Source of the DNA: Chara braunii
Lineage: Eukaryota; Streptophyta; Charophyceae; Charales; Characeae
Assembly (NCBI GenBank): GCA_003427395.1
Contig: BFEA01000168.1
Location: 1,192,701-1,237,400 of the forward strand
Direction of reading: 5' to 3'
DNA length: 44,700 nt
The notes beneath the pieces are model-generated. The model ran no database searches, had not been told where the DNA came from, and saw only the letters and a list, made by a program, of their open reading frames with translations. Below are positions 21,330 through 31,598 of the stretch, one piece after another. Position 1 is the first letter of the stretch. Every line of letters begins with the position of its first letter. The translations under genes and the position numbers were made by a program.

Positions 21330-21747
21330 ATTCACATGGTAGCGCACGAGCTTGTTAAGTCCACGCTCGCTCGAGCGCTTGTACACTAATACAATCGCAC
21401 ACTCCTACAATCACAGTACATGTAGGCTCGTACTGTTGCACGAGTGTTTGTAGGCTAGTATGATCGCACTATCGTACAATCGCCGTACCTGTAGGCGCAT
21501 ACTGTTGCACACCCGTACGATTGCACGAGTATTTGTAGGCTCGTACGGTCGCACGTTTGTACAGTCGCAGTACATGTAGGCTCGTATGGTTGTACGCTCG
21601 TACGATCACACAAGTACGTGTAGGCTTGTACGGTCGCACGCTTGTACATTCGCCGTACTTGTAGGCTCATATGGTCGTATGCTCGTACAGTCGTCGTACA
21701 TACAAGCTCGGACAATTGCACACTCGTACGATCGCACGAGTTCCTGT
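21330..21747. repeat. Degenerate ~42-bp minisatellite
   Basis: The word TGTAGGCTCGTA or close variants recurs at about 21,421, 21,449, 21,490, 21,534, 21,576, 21,620 and 21,660, a period near 42 with a 21-base half-period. Between them lie GTACGATCGCACGAG-type near-palindromes. Because 42 is a multiple of three, the minus strand stays open for 88 codons and gives Tyr/Arg/Cys-rich periodic peptide. I regard this as compositional. Confidence 0.85.
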
Positions 21748-22979
21748 CGCAAGGGTTACAAACCCTTTAAAAAGGTAAATTAAGACTCTGACAACACATA
21801 TGGCTTTTGTCCTCCTCGTTTAACTTGTGCATACACTGTAAAACAAAGAACTATCACTCAAATCACACTGTAACTTTGCAGCCAAACACTTACTCACTTG
21901 TGATTATACCACCCTCTCACCAGTCGAAACAATGTCGTGGTTTCTAACCCCGTGCCACGAGTTGAAAGCGTCAGCAAGAAGATGAAGTGAATCGTAAATT
22001 ACTAGTCTGACCTTTGAATGATTCACTCTGTCCAAGCATAACTGCATCATGACCTCGACCAGGGTCGTTAACTGATGACTTCATAAATTCAATGCACGAA
22101 GGCAATACTTATTCCGCACTTCAGTCATTCCCACTATATCAAAAGTGTAGCACGTGGATGACGATCAACACAAGTTGTAATTAGCAGATAGGCGTCAACT
22201 ATTGGGTCCACGTATATCTCTGATGTCTCTTACCAGTAAGACTTTCCTCTCTCGAGTATACTCGTACATGCTACTGGTATCTCAGCGTAGCTACACACAA
22301 AACTCATCTGGAGGCAAGTAACGTCGGCTTTAACATACACATACTTCTCTCTTGCAATATCACACTAAGTCTTACTTTCGGAAAACACACTCTCCATAAG
22401 TATGTCGTTTCATTTATCCTTGCCTCGATTGATTGTGACTCTTATCAGAGCTCTGATACCCCTCGTGCATGTTGTCAATGACACACACATCATCTCTCCT
22501 CTCATATGTAGTCGCTGATGAGGATATGGCACCCCTTACTCATATTACTAATATCTCGCTCGCACGTTCGCTCTCATCTCACTTTGATTGAAATGAAACC
22601 AGTAATGCTGGACAACCCAAATCGAATGAGGACACAATTGACATCAACTTCAAGGAGCGTGCACCTCTCGCCAATTTGGTGAAGTTACCTCTGTCCCTCC
22701 ATGATGGTGGTGACCGATCAACAACAGACTACGCTAAGTATCAGAGCATACACGACAACAATGTGCTTCGATTTCCGTATAAGCTCGTTAGCAACTGACA
22801 ATGGCTGTTTGAGAGAGCGGTTGACGTCATCGAACAAGAGGCATGCTCATCTTCGCACATCTCCCCTGAGCGATACGGTGTAATCCCGTTTGTTCCTTTT
22901 GTATATGTCGCACGTACCCCACTCTGCACCTCATCTCTCTGCTACTCACAAATCATAACCGCCTCACAATCTCAGCGTC
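21748..22979. other. Unassigned DNA
   Basis: No gene is supported. A perfect 16-bp palindrome, TATCAGAGCTCTGATA, lies at about 22,443-22,458. Confidence 0.45.
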
Positions 22980-23336
22980 CCCGTAGAGAACTGGCTTCTG
23001 GACCGTCCTCCAAAGGCACCGTCGGTGGATGGTCCCGTTGCCACTGATCCAATCCGTGCCAGGACTAGGTCTCTGCGTCGCTGGTTTTCGATTCAACCTC
23101 TAACTCACTATCCATGTCTTTTTGCTTCCTCTCGGTGGTCCCAGTCGAAGTCTCCATTTCGTGGTAGGCAATAGTGACCTCAATCGTGGCATTAACATAG
23201 TCTCATCTAAGCCTCCTCTCAGCCTTGTTCTTAACCTCTGTTATAGCGGCCTGCAGTTTCTCATCTCACATTATCTCTTCATACTTACCTCCTTCAACAT
23301 TAATTTTTAAATTCACTTCATCGCCATCAAAGTTCA
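22980..23336 (-). pseudogene. Unrecognised coding remnant with CGA-to-TGA-type stops
   Basis: One minus-strand frame across 350 bases has coding-like composition: FDGDEVNLKINVEGGKYEEI, then KLQAAITEVKNKAERRLR, VNATIEVTIAYHEMETSTG and KQKDMDSELEVESKTSDAE. It is broken by TGA in three places and by one TAG. At least two TGA codons sit where a CGA Arg would suit, as expected from methyl-CpG decay. The peptide is charged and helical; no family recognised. It ends immediately before a TG-initial hairpin element at 23,347. Confidence 0.35.
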
Positions 23337-23346
23337 AGCTAGTCGT

Positions 23347-23395
23347 TGTAAGAGCAAAAACCCTTACAAGGGTATTTGCTCATGTTTTTGTATCC
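23347..23395 (+). repeat. TG-initial hairpin, same family as the start of element X
   Basis: TGTAAGAGCAAAAACCCTTA starts a stem GAGCAAA-ACCCTT / AAGGGT-TTTGCTC (23,352-23,381), followed by ATGTTTTTG. The same layout starts the left X copy at 31,593 (TGTGGGGGCAGAAACCCTGA, stem 31,599-31,628, followed by AGGTTTTTC). Similarity seems limited to these 50 bases. It may be the end of a second LTR-type element extending toward 24.4 kb. Confidence 0.5.
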
Positions 23396-24818
23396 AAGAT
23401 AGTATCGACGCTGGTTGCCGTGCCGGGGACGGTCTGGAGTAAAAAGTGAGAATTGTTTTGGCATAGCGCCGTGAAGCAAACTTCTCGACCACTGAGGTGG
23501 CTATATGCAGTGATACGACGTGTACGACAATAGGTAAGGGTTAATAAAAATTAAGAGTCTTCGGCCACAAGGGCCAGAGGGTTGGAAGAAAACAAGAAAA
23601 GGTCACACGGGATGAGGCGACCACAATCTAAAACACTCAAAGGTTCAGGCGGTAAGGCAAAAACGAATTAGATCGAGTCCAGAGGCGTCGGACCGCCCGG
23701 TATGGAAAAACCTCCGAGTAAAGCAGACTGAAAGAATGATATAAGCCTCGGTCATGCAAAAGGGGTAATCGATAAAAACATGCTGCCACCATACCAGGCC
23801 GCAATGGCCGGTATCGACTTACCTCTTACTTGAGTATTTTTCCGCTGCCCTTAAATGTCGCAAGCCCCTTTCCCCACCACTTGAGTGTTTTCCCCACTAC
23901 AACCCTCAATATCACGGTCATAGGTAATTACCGGCGTTTCGAGCCTTTCGATCAACCAAGTACCCTTGCGGGTCACACACATAATATAGGCGACAAGAAC
24001 TCAAACAGGCATGTAGACCGACATGCGTGCACACACACAGACTTAGAAACGGACTCAGGCCACTAGGCGGATTGAACCCCTACTCTACATATATCTGGCC
24101 TGCCCCACTGCTATCCGAAGTAGGAGCCAACTCAATAGGTTTAACTTGCAGACTTAGAAGCAAGGGGCACAGGGAATGAATCCACTTGACCCCTGAGCTA
24201 GCTCCTTTTGTAAAGAAGCTCCGCAACTCTTTCATCGGCGCTCGGACGGTCAGGACTTGAATCCTTTATCTCTAAATTGGGGTTAGTTATGGTTAGACCC
24301 TGTTATGGCAGTTGGCACGACAAGATAGTTAGTAGTTGGATTTTCTTTTGCTTTTTGTTTTTTCTTTTTTTTTAATTTAGATTCGTTTACGGTTTTCCTT
24401 TACTTTCCTCAATTTTTATTAGTTATTTTTCTTTCGAGCCCCGGATTACCATATCATAGTTTCACGCCTGTGAATCTACCTCCGAATTTGAGACAAATTC
24501 AGTAATAGAGGGAAGAGACTTTTTCGTTGCGGCTAAACCCCGCCTCGATCTCGATCGAGCCGGACACGGAAGAGATCGTCGTCACAGAGGAATGTAGGGC
24601 GCATGTGGGGGTGCGTGCGCGGATGTTCGAAGAAACGTGTGCGAGGGGATAGTGAAGAAAAATGCACACAGAGAAGGAGGAGCGAGATGAAGATGGCCAC
24701 AAAGAGGAGCCGCGCAGGGGTAGTACAAGTCGGCAGAGAGTGCGCGCGGGGAAGAAAAGTGTGCGAGGACAGAAGGGGAACGCAGGGCAAATACGGGCTC
24801 GCAAGTGAAGAAGGGGGC
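23396..24818. other. Unassigned DNA, possibly body of an X-related element
   Basis: Short foldbacks such as GGCCACAAGGGCC occur near 23,571, but no perfect hairpin array is seen. Minus-strand frames from 24,499 are antisense to a purine-rich stretch. No gene supported. Confidence 0.35.
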
Positions 24819-24905
24819 ACGTGAGAAGAAGAAGAAGAAGAAAAAGAAGAAGAAGAAGAAAAAGAAGAAGGAGGAGGAGAAGACGAAGGAGAATAAGAAG
24901 AAGAG
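24819..24905. repeat. (GAA)n / (GGA)n trinucleotide tract
   Basis: Interrupted GAA/AAG triplets for about 85 bases, producing poly-Lys and antisense poly-Ser/Leu open frames that are artefacts. Confidence 0.95.
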
Positions 24906-25204
24906 GAGAGAAGGGGTGAGGACGACGTACCTGACCGTGCGGTTGGTAGTGACGCCGGATAGAGGTGGTGCAAGTAGTTATGCCCTTACATCCGCTGCTT
25001 GCCATATCCGACTGTGGAGACTTGCCGAATATGAAATGCATCCGCCGATGATGTAGCAACGTTGGGCTCGTCATCCACCCGACTGATGGAATGCGCGCTT
25101 GTGCCTGTGGTCATCCTCGCGTAACCTCATTATGTTGCATTTCGTGACGGATCGAGTTGCGTTGTAGGACCATGACGATGGTGGCGACGACGAGGATGAG
25201 AGAG

Positions 25205-25311
25205 AGATCAGGTAAGTCTCCTATTTCGCGACAGACACCTGGTACTTCAATCGAGAGGATAAGCAAAATCGAATTAATCTACCGTTAAACTACGTGAAGG
25301 TGCACTATTGC

Positions 25312-25397
<86 letters not shown>

Positions 25398-25410
25398 GTG
25401 TGTGTGATGC
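25205..25410 (+). repeat. Third unit of the microsatellite-associated repeat with long (GT)n
   Basis: ACTTCAATCGAGAGGATAAG continues CAAAATCGAATTAATC and GTGCACTATTGCCTC before about 90 bases of GT. The order matches the units near the window start. Confidence 0.7.
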
Positions 25411-25829
25411 GATGTGTCCACTGCAACGGAAGTTGTAGCGAGCTTGCGTTCCAACAGGAAATGACAACACAACAAGTAACCCAGCTGAAATCATTGGGCA
25501 TTCCAATACTGAATGCAACTATTCGTGACCCTTGTGAGGTACAGAGTATGTCTCCACAACCCAAGTTCAGTGTCAACCGTGGTCTCTTCTTTTTGGAAAT
25601 ATACGTAGCAGTGGACCGAATATCACAATGGTACAATGAGGCAACAAATTGGGATAATATTAGCAAGAAATTCCCAATATGCAAAAATTTATCATAGAAG
25701 AGCGAGTACCACATTCCGAATCCCAAAACCAATCATTCGTCGGGGAACCCAAGGGAGAATTGCCACGATCCGGAGATCAAACAACGAAGGAGAGGATAAG
25801 AGAAAAAAAAAGGGGGGAACAAAGATCAC

Positions 25830-25832
<3 letters not shown>
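25411..25832. other. Unassigned, possibly coding remnant
   Basis: The plus frame downstream of the GT tract (about 25,408-25,695) encodes non-repetitive peptide such as MRCVHCNGSCSELAFQQEM and ISQWYNEATNWDNISKKF without a recognised family. It lacks a start outside the microsatellite and ends in TAG. Evidence for a gene is weak. Confidence 0.25.

Positions 25833-25898
<66 letters not shown>
25833..25898. repeat. (AT)n microsatellite
   Basis: AT dinucleotides with one ACATAT interruption. Confidence 0.96.
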
Positions 25899-25900
<2 letters not shown>

Positions 25901-28460
25901 TAAAACGTGTGGATTCACAAAAATTCAGAAAGCAAAGGGTCCTTGCTCCATACTCAAATGAAAAAAAGTAAAGGCAGTTATCTCAAGAGAACCTCATCGA
26001 GAGAAAAATCAGAACAGAGACCAGACCATAGACTCGTTCAACAAACTAACACGAATTCACCGAAAACCAGCCTACAGATCAAAAAGATTAAGAGGACTTA
26101 TAACCTGGATGAGCAACAAATTTGTCAAAAGCCAAGTATGCCGTGCCGTAAAAAAGAGAATAACAGAAACGCACAGAGACGGCTTGCCTCAAAAGTGACT
26201 TCAGATACAGACAATGATCCATCGATCTCCACAAATCAAAAAAGAATTTTTTGGTTTTCCCCAGCTAAAGTCCTAGATTCAAACTTATGGCTGGCACACT
26301 AGTCCTGATGAAGGTATTAATTGCTCAGACCTCAATTACCCCCAACCTGCAACTCTAAAAAGCGGTAGTTCCCTATTCAAACCAAAATTCAAGTATAGTG
26401 GCTGTCCTAAGATGACACTCATCAAAAGGAATACATAGCTCAGACCTACTCAATCCAGCAAATTCGACATGTGCCTCGAAATCCGCTGAGCAAATGAGAA
26501 CCACCTATTCAAATTGAAGGCTAAAAGCACAGAGAACTTCATAATCCCAAGAGGCATGTAACACGTGGGGAGAATCGAAAAATGGGTGTGGCTATCCTAA
26601 GCTATGGAGGGTAATAAGTGACTTCAAAGGGACGATTGCTGCCACAGATTAATGCCATTGTCGAGAACGTGGTAAAGACGAGAAAAATTGTGACCAAGGC
26701 GGTGATTGCGGCTAGAAAAGGAAAGAAGGAGTGGGGGGAAATAAAGGGAGGTGAAATATTATCACGCATGCACTGAAGAGGGGCATCATCTCGTGGGGTG
26801 ACATACGAGAGAAACAAAATAGAAACTATAAAGAAAGAAATGAAGAGGGCGAAAACAGATAAAATAGAAAAAAGAAAGATGGTGGATAAGCGTGGCATGG
26901 TGAACGAAGACATTAGGGTCCTGCCAGGCATCTATGGGTGGCGCCAAGGGGGGAAGAAAAGTTGCTCACACAGGGGAAGCAACAAAAAGATCTACGCTGA
27001 TGTATGTTGTCGAGAAAAACTAAAAAAGGTAAAGTAGCTAGGAGTAGTTGCAGAATAGTGACCAATCCAAGCACAGAGGAGGAGAAATCCATGAGAGGAA
27101 GGAGACTCTTTCAACAAGCTCGAAGAGAAGCTCCTATAGAAGCTATGACCCCCTCATTAAATCCTAGAAAACAACGACAGCGCAATCAACCAATAGACAA
27201 AATTGAACATAGAGGAACTCGTTAGCAAGCATTCAATCTGATCAGGAGGACATTAAAAAATATGATACTGAAAAATATTTTTTTTGACGATGAGCATCCC
27301 AATCTGGCCAAGCAACCCTAATAGGTCGACGAAACCGTGAAATGGGTTTGACAGACTTATCCCAAAAGCTTTTTTGCTAGCATCTGTCGAACTAGCTCGT
27401 CAGGGGATGAACACCCATTGGTTGTCGTTCCCGAAGGGAGAAGGTATCCCCGTTAGATACCACAAAAAAAAGTTTTTCATGGGAAGAGGGGAGGGGGAAA
27501 GGGGACATATATGGAAGGAGATAGATGTTACCGCTGCAGAAGACGATGCCATATTAGAAAAGTCCAAGCAGAAGGCAGATCACGACAGCAAACGAAGACC
27601 AATATTCTTTATTCCTCCTCGCCAGCCCGCCGGTCGAAGAAACAGCGTTACGGACCTCTCCACAATACCCCATAGAGAAGCTCAGAACAACGCTTTCTGA
27701 CGGAAGAATCAAGCAGAGTATAACCTAGGAATAAAGAAACTACGTCGATTAAAGAGGAAACACTGCCATGAGCCACTAATCCTTGTTGGACTTCAATCAC
27801 CACCTCGTGAGGTAGCAAGGAGCCCAATCCGATAGAGCAAAACGAATCGTAGCAGGCCTTAAGCGAATGCAGAAACAACTATAGGCGGAACAATAATGTG
27901 CAAATGAGCCAATTGTCATAAAGAGCTGCGTCAGCAATGAGCCCACACCGGCAACAGGCACTCCGCCCAGTCAGCACTTGGCCAGCAGCATTCAAAACAG
28001 CAGCAAAGCGCATGGAATCCAGGTGGGAGCGATCCTAGTAGAGTATGAGCAACCACCCCGATCAAGACATGCAGCACTGCTCGAAACCCATGCAGATAGC
28101 AGAAGAGTCTCAGCCTTCGCTCGGACATCAGGACTGCTGCCAGCATGCTCCCAGGGAGCGGTTATGGAGACAGACCATGATCAACTCAGATGCGCAACGC
28201 CGTAGGGGGAATTCTAAAAAAATAGCGCCAATTTCCAATCTCCTCGGCCGCACCCGACTCCACGCAATAGAGCGCAGTGCGTGCGCGCGCTGCACTCCCC
28301 AATAGCTACCGTAGAGTTACTAGGAAGGGCGCCGCCAACGCATGCGCACAATTTGAGGGAGAATGATGATGGACTCCGTAAATAAATATTTGGCCCAGTC
28401 TGGCAAACGGGACAAAGGTGGTCCGAATTCCATCCCGACTACGAGGCGGGGACCTGGGGT
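25899..28460. other. Unassigned 2.5 kb with scattered open frames
   Basis: Plus-strand frames at 25,907-26,302, 27,374-27,700 and 28,045-28,305 are polar and of moderate length. The middle one includes RQGMNTHWLSFPKGEGIPV. No conserved domain is recognised, frames do not chain, and no splice signals stand out. They may be remnants of one decayed gene or retroelement. Confidence 0.3.
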
Positions 28461-28461
28461 A

Positions 28462-28880
28462 CCGGGGCCAGCGTAGGGGTTGGAGGGGGTGGAGGGGTGG
28501 GGGTAAGGAGAGGAGGGTTGAAGTCAGACAGACTACCTATGGTTTTGCAATTTCCCGAAGGAGGTCCGAGACAGGGAATGAAGCGACAGTAGGACCAACG
28601 TAGGAGTTAGAGGGGGTGGAGGGGTGGGGGCAAGGGGAGGAAGTTTAAAAACAAACAGACAGACCCTCGGCAAGGTTAAAGACCAGATACACTTCCGATG
28701 GTTTTTGCAATTTTTTGATTTTTTTGGAAGGCCCGAGTCAGTGAATGAAGGGGCACAAGGACCAACATAGGAGTTGGAAGGGGTGGAGGGGTGGGGGCAA
28801 GGAGAGGAGTTTTAACAACAACCAGACCCATGGCAGGGTAAAATTAGAATCCAAGGCGGTTTTTCAACAGAGTCAGTACC
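28462..28880 (+). repeat. Three G-rich repeat units
   Basis: Each unit carries GTAGGAGTTGGAGG-type sequence leading into GGGGGTGGAGGGGTGGGGG (28,484; 28,612; 28,779), then a purine stretch and GGTTTTTGCAATTT or a variant. Intervals are about 128 and 167 bases. Each G-block satisfies the quadruplex sequence rule. Confidence 0.85.
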
Positions 28881-28960
28881 TCAATTTTAAGTGCAGCACT
28901 CCGTTACTCCCAGGCGTAAATCCTAGGGAGCCTTGACATAGATACTTTTATAATTACTTC

Positions 28961-29050
28961 CTTCTTATAAATACATATATACATATGTGTATATATATAT
29001 ATATATATTTTATACATATATATCCATTTTCTCCTTATATATAAATGTAT

Positions 29051-29089
<39 letters not shown>

Positions 29090-29169
29090 GTGAATGATTA
29101 CCGATGTTGTGGTAGACTTGGGATATGAGAGGGGTAGGGGGGGGGAAAGAGAACCAAAGGAACAGATGG

Positions 29170-29229
<60 letters not shown>
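28961..29229. repeat. (AT)n, (GT)n and (GA)n microsatellites
   Basis: AT-rich tract at 28,970-29,045, GT tract at about 29,056-29,091, and GA tract at about 29,174-29,229 with short spacers. Confidence 0.95.
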
Positions 29230-29231
<2 letters not shown>

Positions 29232-29324
29232 CCCTATGGCTAATCAAGCTTTATCCCCTAGTTGCCCTACCGTCCTTCTTGAGGCCCACCTAGGCATCAC
29301 CACCCCTCCTTCTCTTTTCGACAA

Positions 29325-29835
29325 GGCGCGGCTGAAGTGGTCGGCTATGGCGGATGGGTGAAAGAGGCGGACGAGGAATATGACAGGAGGTGGTGGCTAT
29401 GGTGGATAGGTGAAGGAGGTGGAGGAGGATGATGAAGCGGGGTGGTGGCTATGGTGGATGGTTTAAGACGATGGAGGAGGAAGGCGAAGTGTGGTGCTGG
29501 CTATGGCGGATGGGTGAAGGCGATGGAGGAGGAAGGTGGAGTGACATGGTGGCTATGGCTGATGGGTGAAGAAGATGGAGGAGGAAGATGGAGGAGGTGG
29601 ATGAAGTGAGGTGGTGGCTATGGCGGATGGATGACGGCGATGGAGGAGGAAGGTGAAGCGAGGTGGAGGGCTATGGTGGATGTGTGAAGGTGATGGAAGA
29701 GGAAGATAAAGTGAGGTGGACGGCTACGGCGGATGGGCGAAGGGAATGGCGGGGGACAGTGAAGCAAGGTGGATGGCTATGGTGGATGGGTGAAGGAGAC
29801 AGAGGAGGAAGGATAAAGTGAGGTGTGGGGTGGTT
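29325..29835 (+). repeat. 52-bp minisatellite
   Basis: About ten units start GGCTATGGCGGATGGGTGAA; starts at 29,343, 29,395, 29,447, 29,499, 29,551, 29,616, 29,669, 29,722 and 29,775 give a period of 52-53, with one unit lengthened by 13 bases. The period is not a multiple of three, so it does not encode a repeat protein. Confidence 0.95.
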
Positions 29836-30467
29836 CGGCGCTTCCCCCTACTTCTAAGGGCGCGTTTGTCCACCTAGTGTTTTTCCCGGGGCCCGGACGC
29901 CCCGAAATACTCGGTCCTGCAGTGTGCACATATTATACATAGGCTTATAATTGTCACAAATTTGTAGAAATATAGATTGCAGAAAACAAAAATTTTGCTG
30001 AACCCACAGTTTTGCAGAAAAAACACAGATTTTGCAGAAAAGGTAGATTTTGCAGATTTTTATCCGTTTTCCTAAAGGTGGGAGAGCCGAGAAATTCAGT
30101 CCTGCGTTTGGTGGCCTTAATGGTATCGGATGCCCACGTAACTCAGTGGGCCCTCTGTCTATACTCTATGGAAGACCTCCATAAAGTTTGGTTTCATTCC
30201 GTCGTCGTATGCCCCTACTTACCTTTTTCGGGCATTATCCGGGCTCTAAGTGAATAGTTCGGGGAAATCCATTTTCCGTTTTTGCAGGAAAATGGACTCA
30301 GATGGCCTGCAGATTTTGCAAGCCATCTATCTATGCCTAGGATATGGGGTCTGTGAAGTCACAGCTCCCATTCCCCTATTTTGGCGGTGTTGGTCACCGA
30401 TGCCCTCTGCCCACACCGGTGCCTTAGCATTTTTTGGACCGGTTTTTGCTCTGGGGGACCACCTAAC
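29836..30467. other. Unassigned DNA with TTTTGCAGA repeats
   Basis: The words TTTTGCAGAAAA and TTTTGCAGATTTTT recur from about 29,970 to 30,330. No gene is supported. Confidence 0.45.
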
Positions 30468-30575
30468 GTTTCTCAGCAACAACAGCAGCCTGACCTGACC
30501 AGGCATCAACAGCAACAGCAACAGCAACAATCCCCAACAACAGCAGCATTAGCAATAGCAGTTGCAGCAGCACCG
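30468..30575 (+). repeat. CAG/CAA triplet tract
   Basis: Interrupted CAG and CAA triplets give Gln runs in one plus frame (30,381-30,725) and Ala or Leu/Val runs in others. No flanking domain supports a polyglutamine protein. Confidence 0.85.
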
Positions 30576-30724
30576 ACCTCCTACCTACCTTCTTCTTACT
30601 GTGTTCGATTAGAGCAGGGGGGGCAGACTGTTGCAAAGGCAACACCCTTCATGCTTAGGCAGCAAGGGAGAGCATCGAATGGATGGGCCGGGATCCTGCC
30701 GAGTGAAAGCCCATGTGTGACTTG

Positions 30725-31592
30725 AGCAATACATACCTCTGAAGCTATGGAGGTAACTAGGAATGAACCGGCAAATCACTAAGTGAAAAAAGGTTGGACT
30801 GCACAAGTGTGACGAGAGCAAACATACATGTGAGACTATGGAAGCAATTAGAATAAAACCGGTACATCACCAAGTGAAAAACGATCGAACTGCACAAGTG
30901 AGACTACAACAAACATACATGTGAGGCTATGGAAGCATCTAGGATAGAACTAGTACATCAACAATTGAAAAAAAAATCGAACTGCACAAGTGAGACTAGA
31001 GCAAACATACATGTGAGGCTATGGAAGCAACTAAAATAGAACCGACACATCACAAAATGAAGAAAGATTGAATTGTACAAGTGCAACTCGAGCAACATAC
31101 CTGTGAGGCTATGAAGGCAACTAGGGTAGAACCGACACATCACCAAATGAAGAAAGATTGAATTGCACAAGTGAGACTAGAGCAAACTTACATGTGAGGC
31201 TATGGAAGCAACTAGTAGGATAGAACCAGTACATCACCAAGTGAAGAAAGATTGAACTGCACAAGTAAGACTAGAGCAATCATACATGTTAGGCTAGGGA
31301 AGCAACTAGGATAAAACCGGTATATCACGAAGTGAAGAAAAATTGAACTGCACAAGTAAGACCAAAGCAATCATACATGTGAGGCTAGGGAAGCAACGAA
31401 GATTAAACCGACACATCACCAAGTGAAGAAAGAGTGAACTGCACAAGTGAGACCAGAACAATCATACATGTGAGGCTAGGGAAGCAACGAGGATTGAACC
31501 GACACATCACCAAGTGAAGAAAGAGTGAACTGCATAAGTGAGACCAGAGCAAACATACATGTGAGGCTATGAAAGCAACTAGGATAGAACCG
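30725..31592 (+). repeat. ~92-bp satellite array
   Basis: About ten units contain CATGTGAGGCTATGGAAGC, AACTAGGATAGAACCGGT and ACATCACCAAGTGAAGAAAG. CTATGG-type words recur near 30,745, 30,836, 30,927, 31,019, 31,109, 31,200 and onward. The last unit is cut inside GAACCGG at 31,592, where TGTGGGGGCAG of element X begins, so X appears inserted in the array. Confidence 0.92.
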
Positions 31593-31598
31593 GTGTGG

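Noticed and set aside
22443-22459. Minus-strand GGTATCAGAGC resembling the initiator tRNA-Met primer-binding site of LTR retrotransposons
   Set aside because: It is part of a perfect palindrome (TATCAGAGCTCTGATA), the expected leading T is missing, and no LTR end or gag is found at the right distance.
24499-25074. 191-residue minus-strand frame rich in Leu and Ser
   Set aside because: It is antisense to a GAA/GAG tract and overlaps frames in all other phases, so it is compositional.
26602-26931. Minus-strand hydrophobic frame resembling a membrane protein
   Set aside because: Antisense of purine-rich DNA gives Phe/Leu/Ser runs; no start context, homologue or neighbour supports it.
30381-30725. 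Polyglutamine protein frame
   Set aside because: The Gln run comes from a CAG/CAA microsatellite and the flanks show no domain, splice sites or codon bias.
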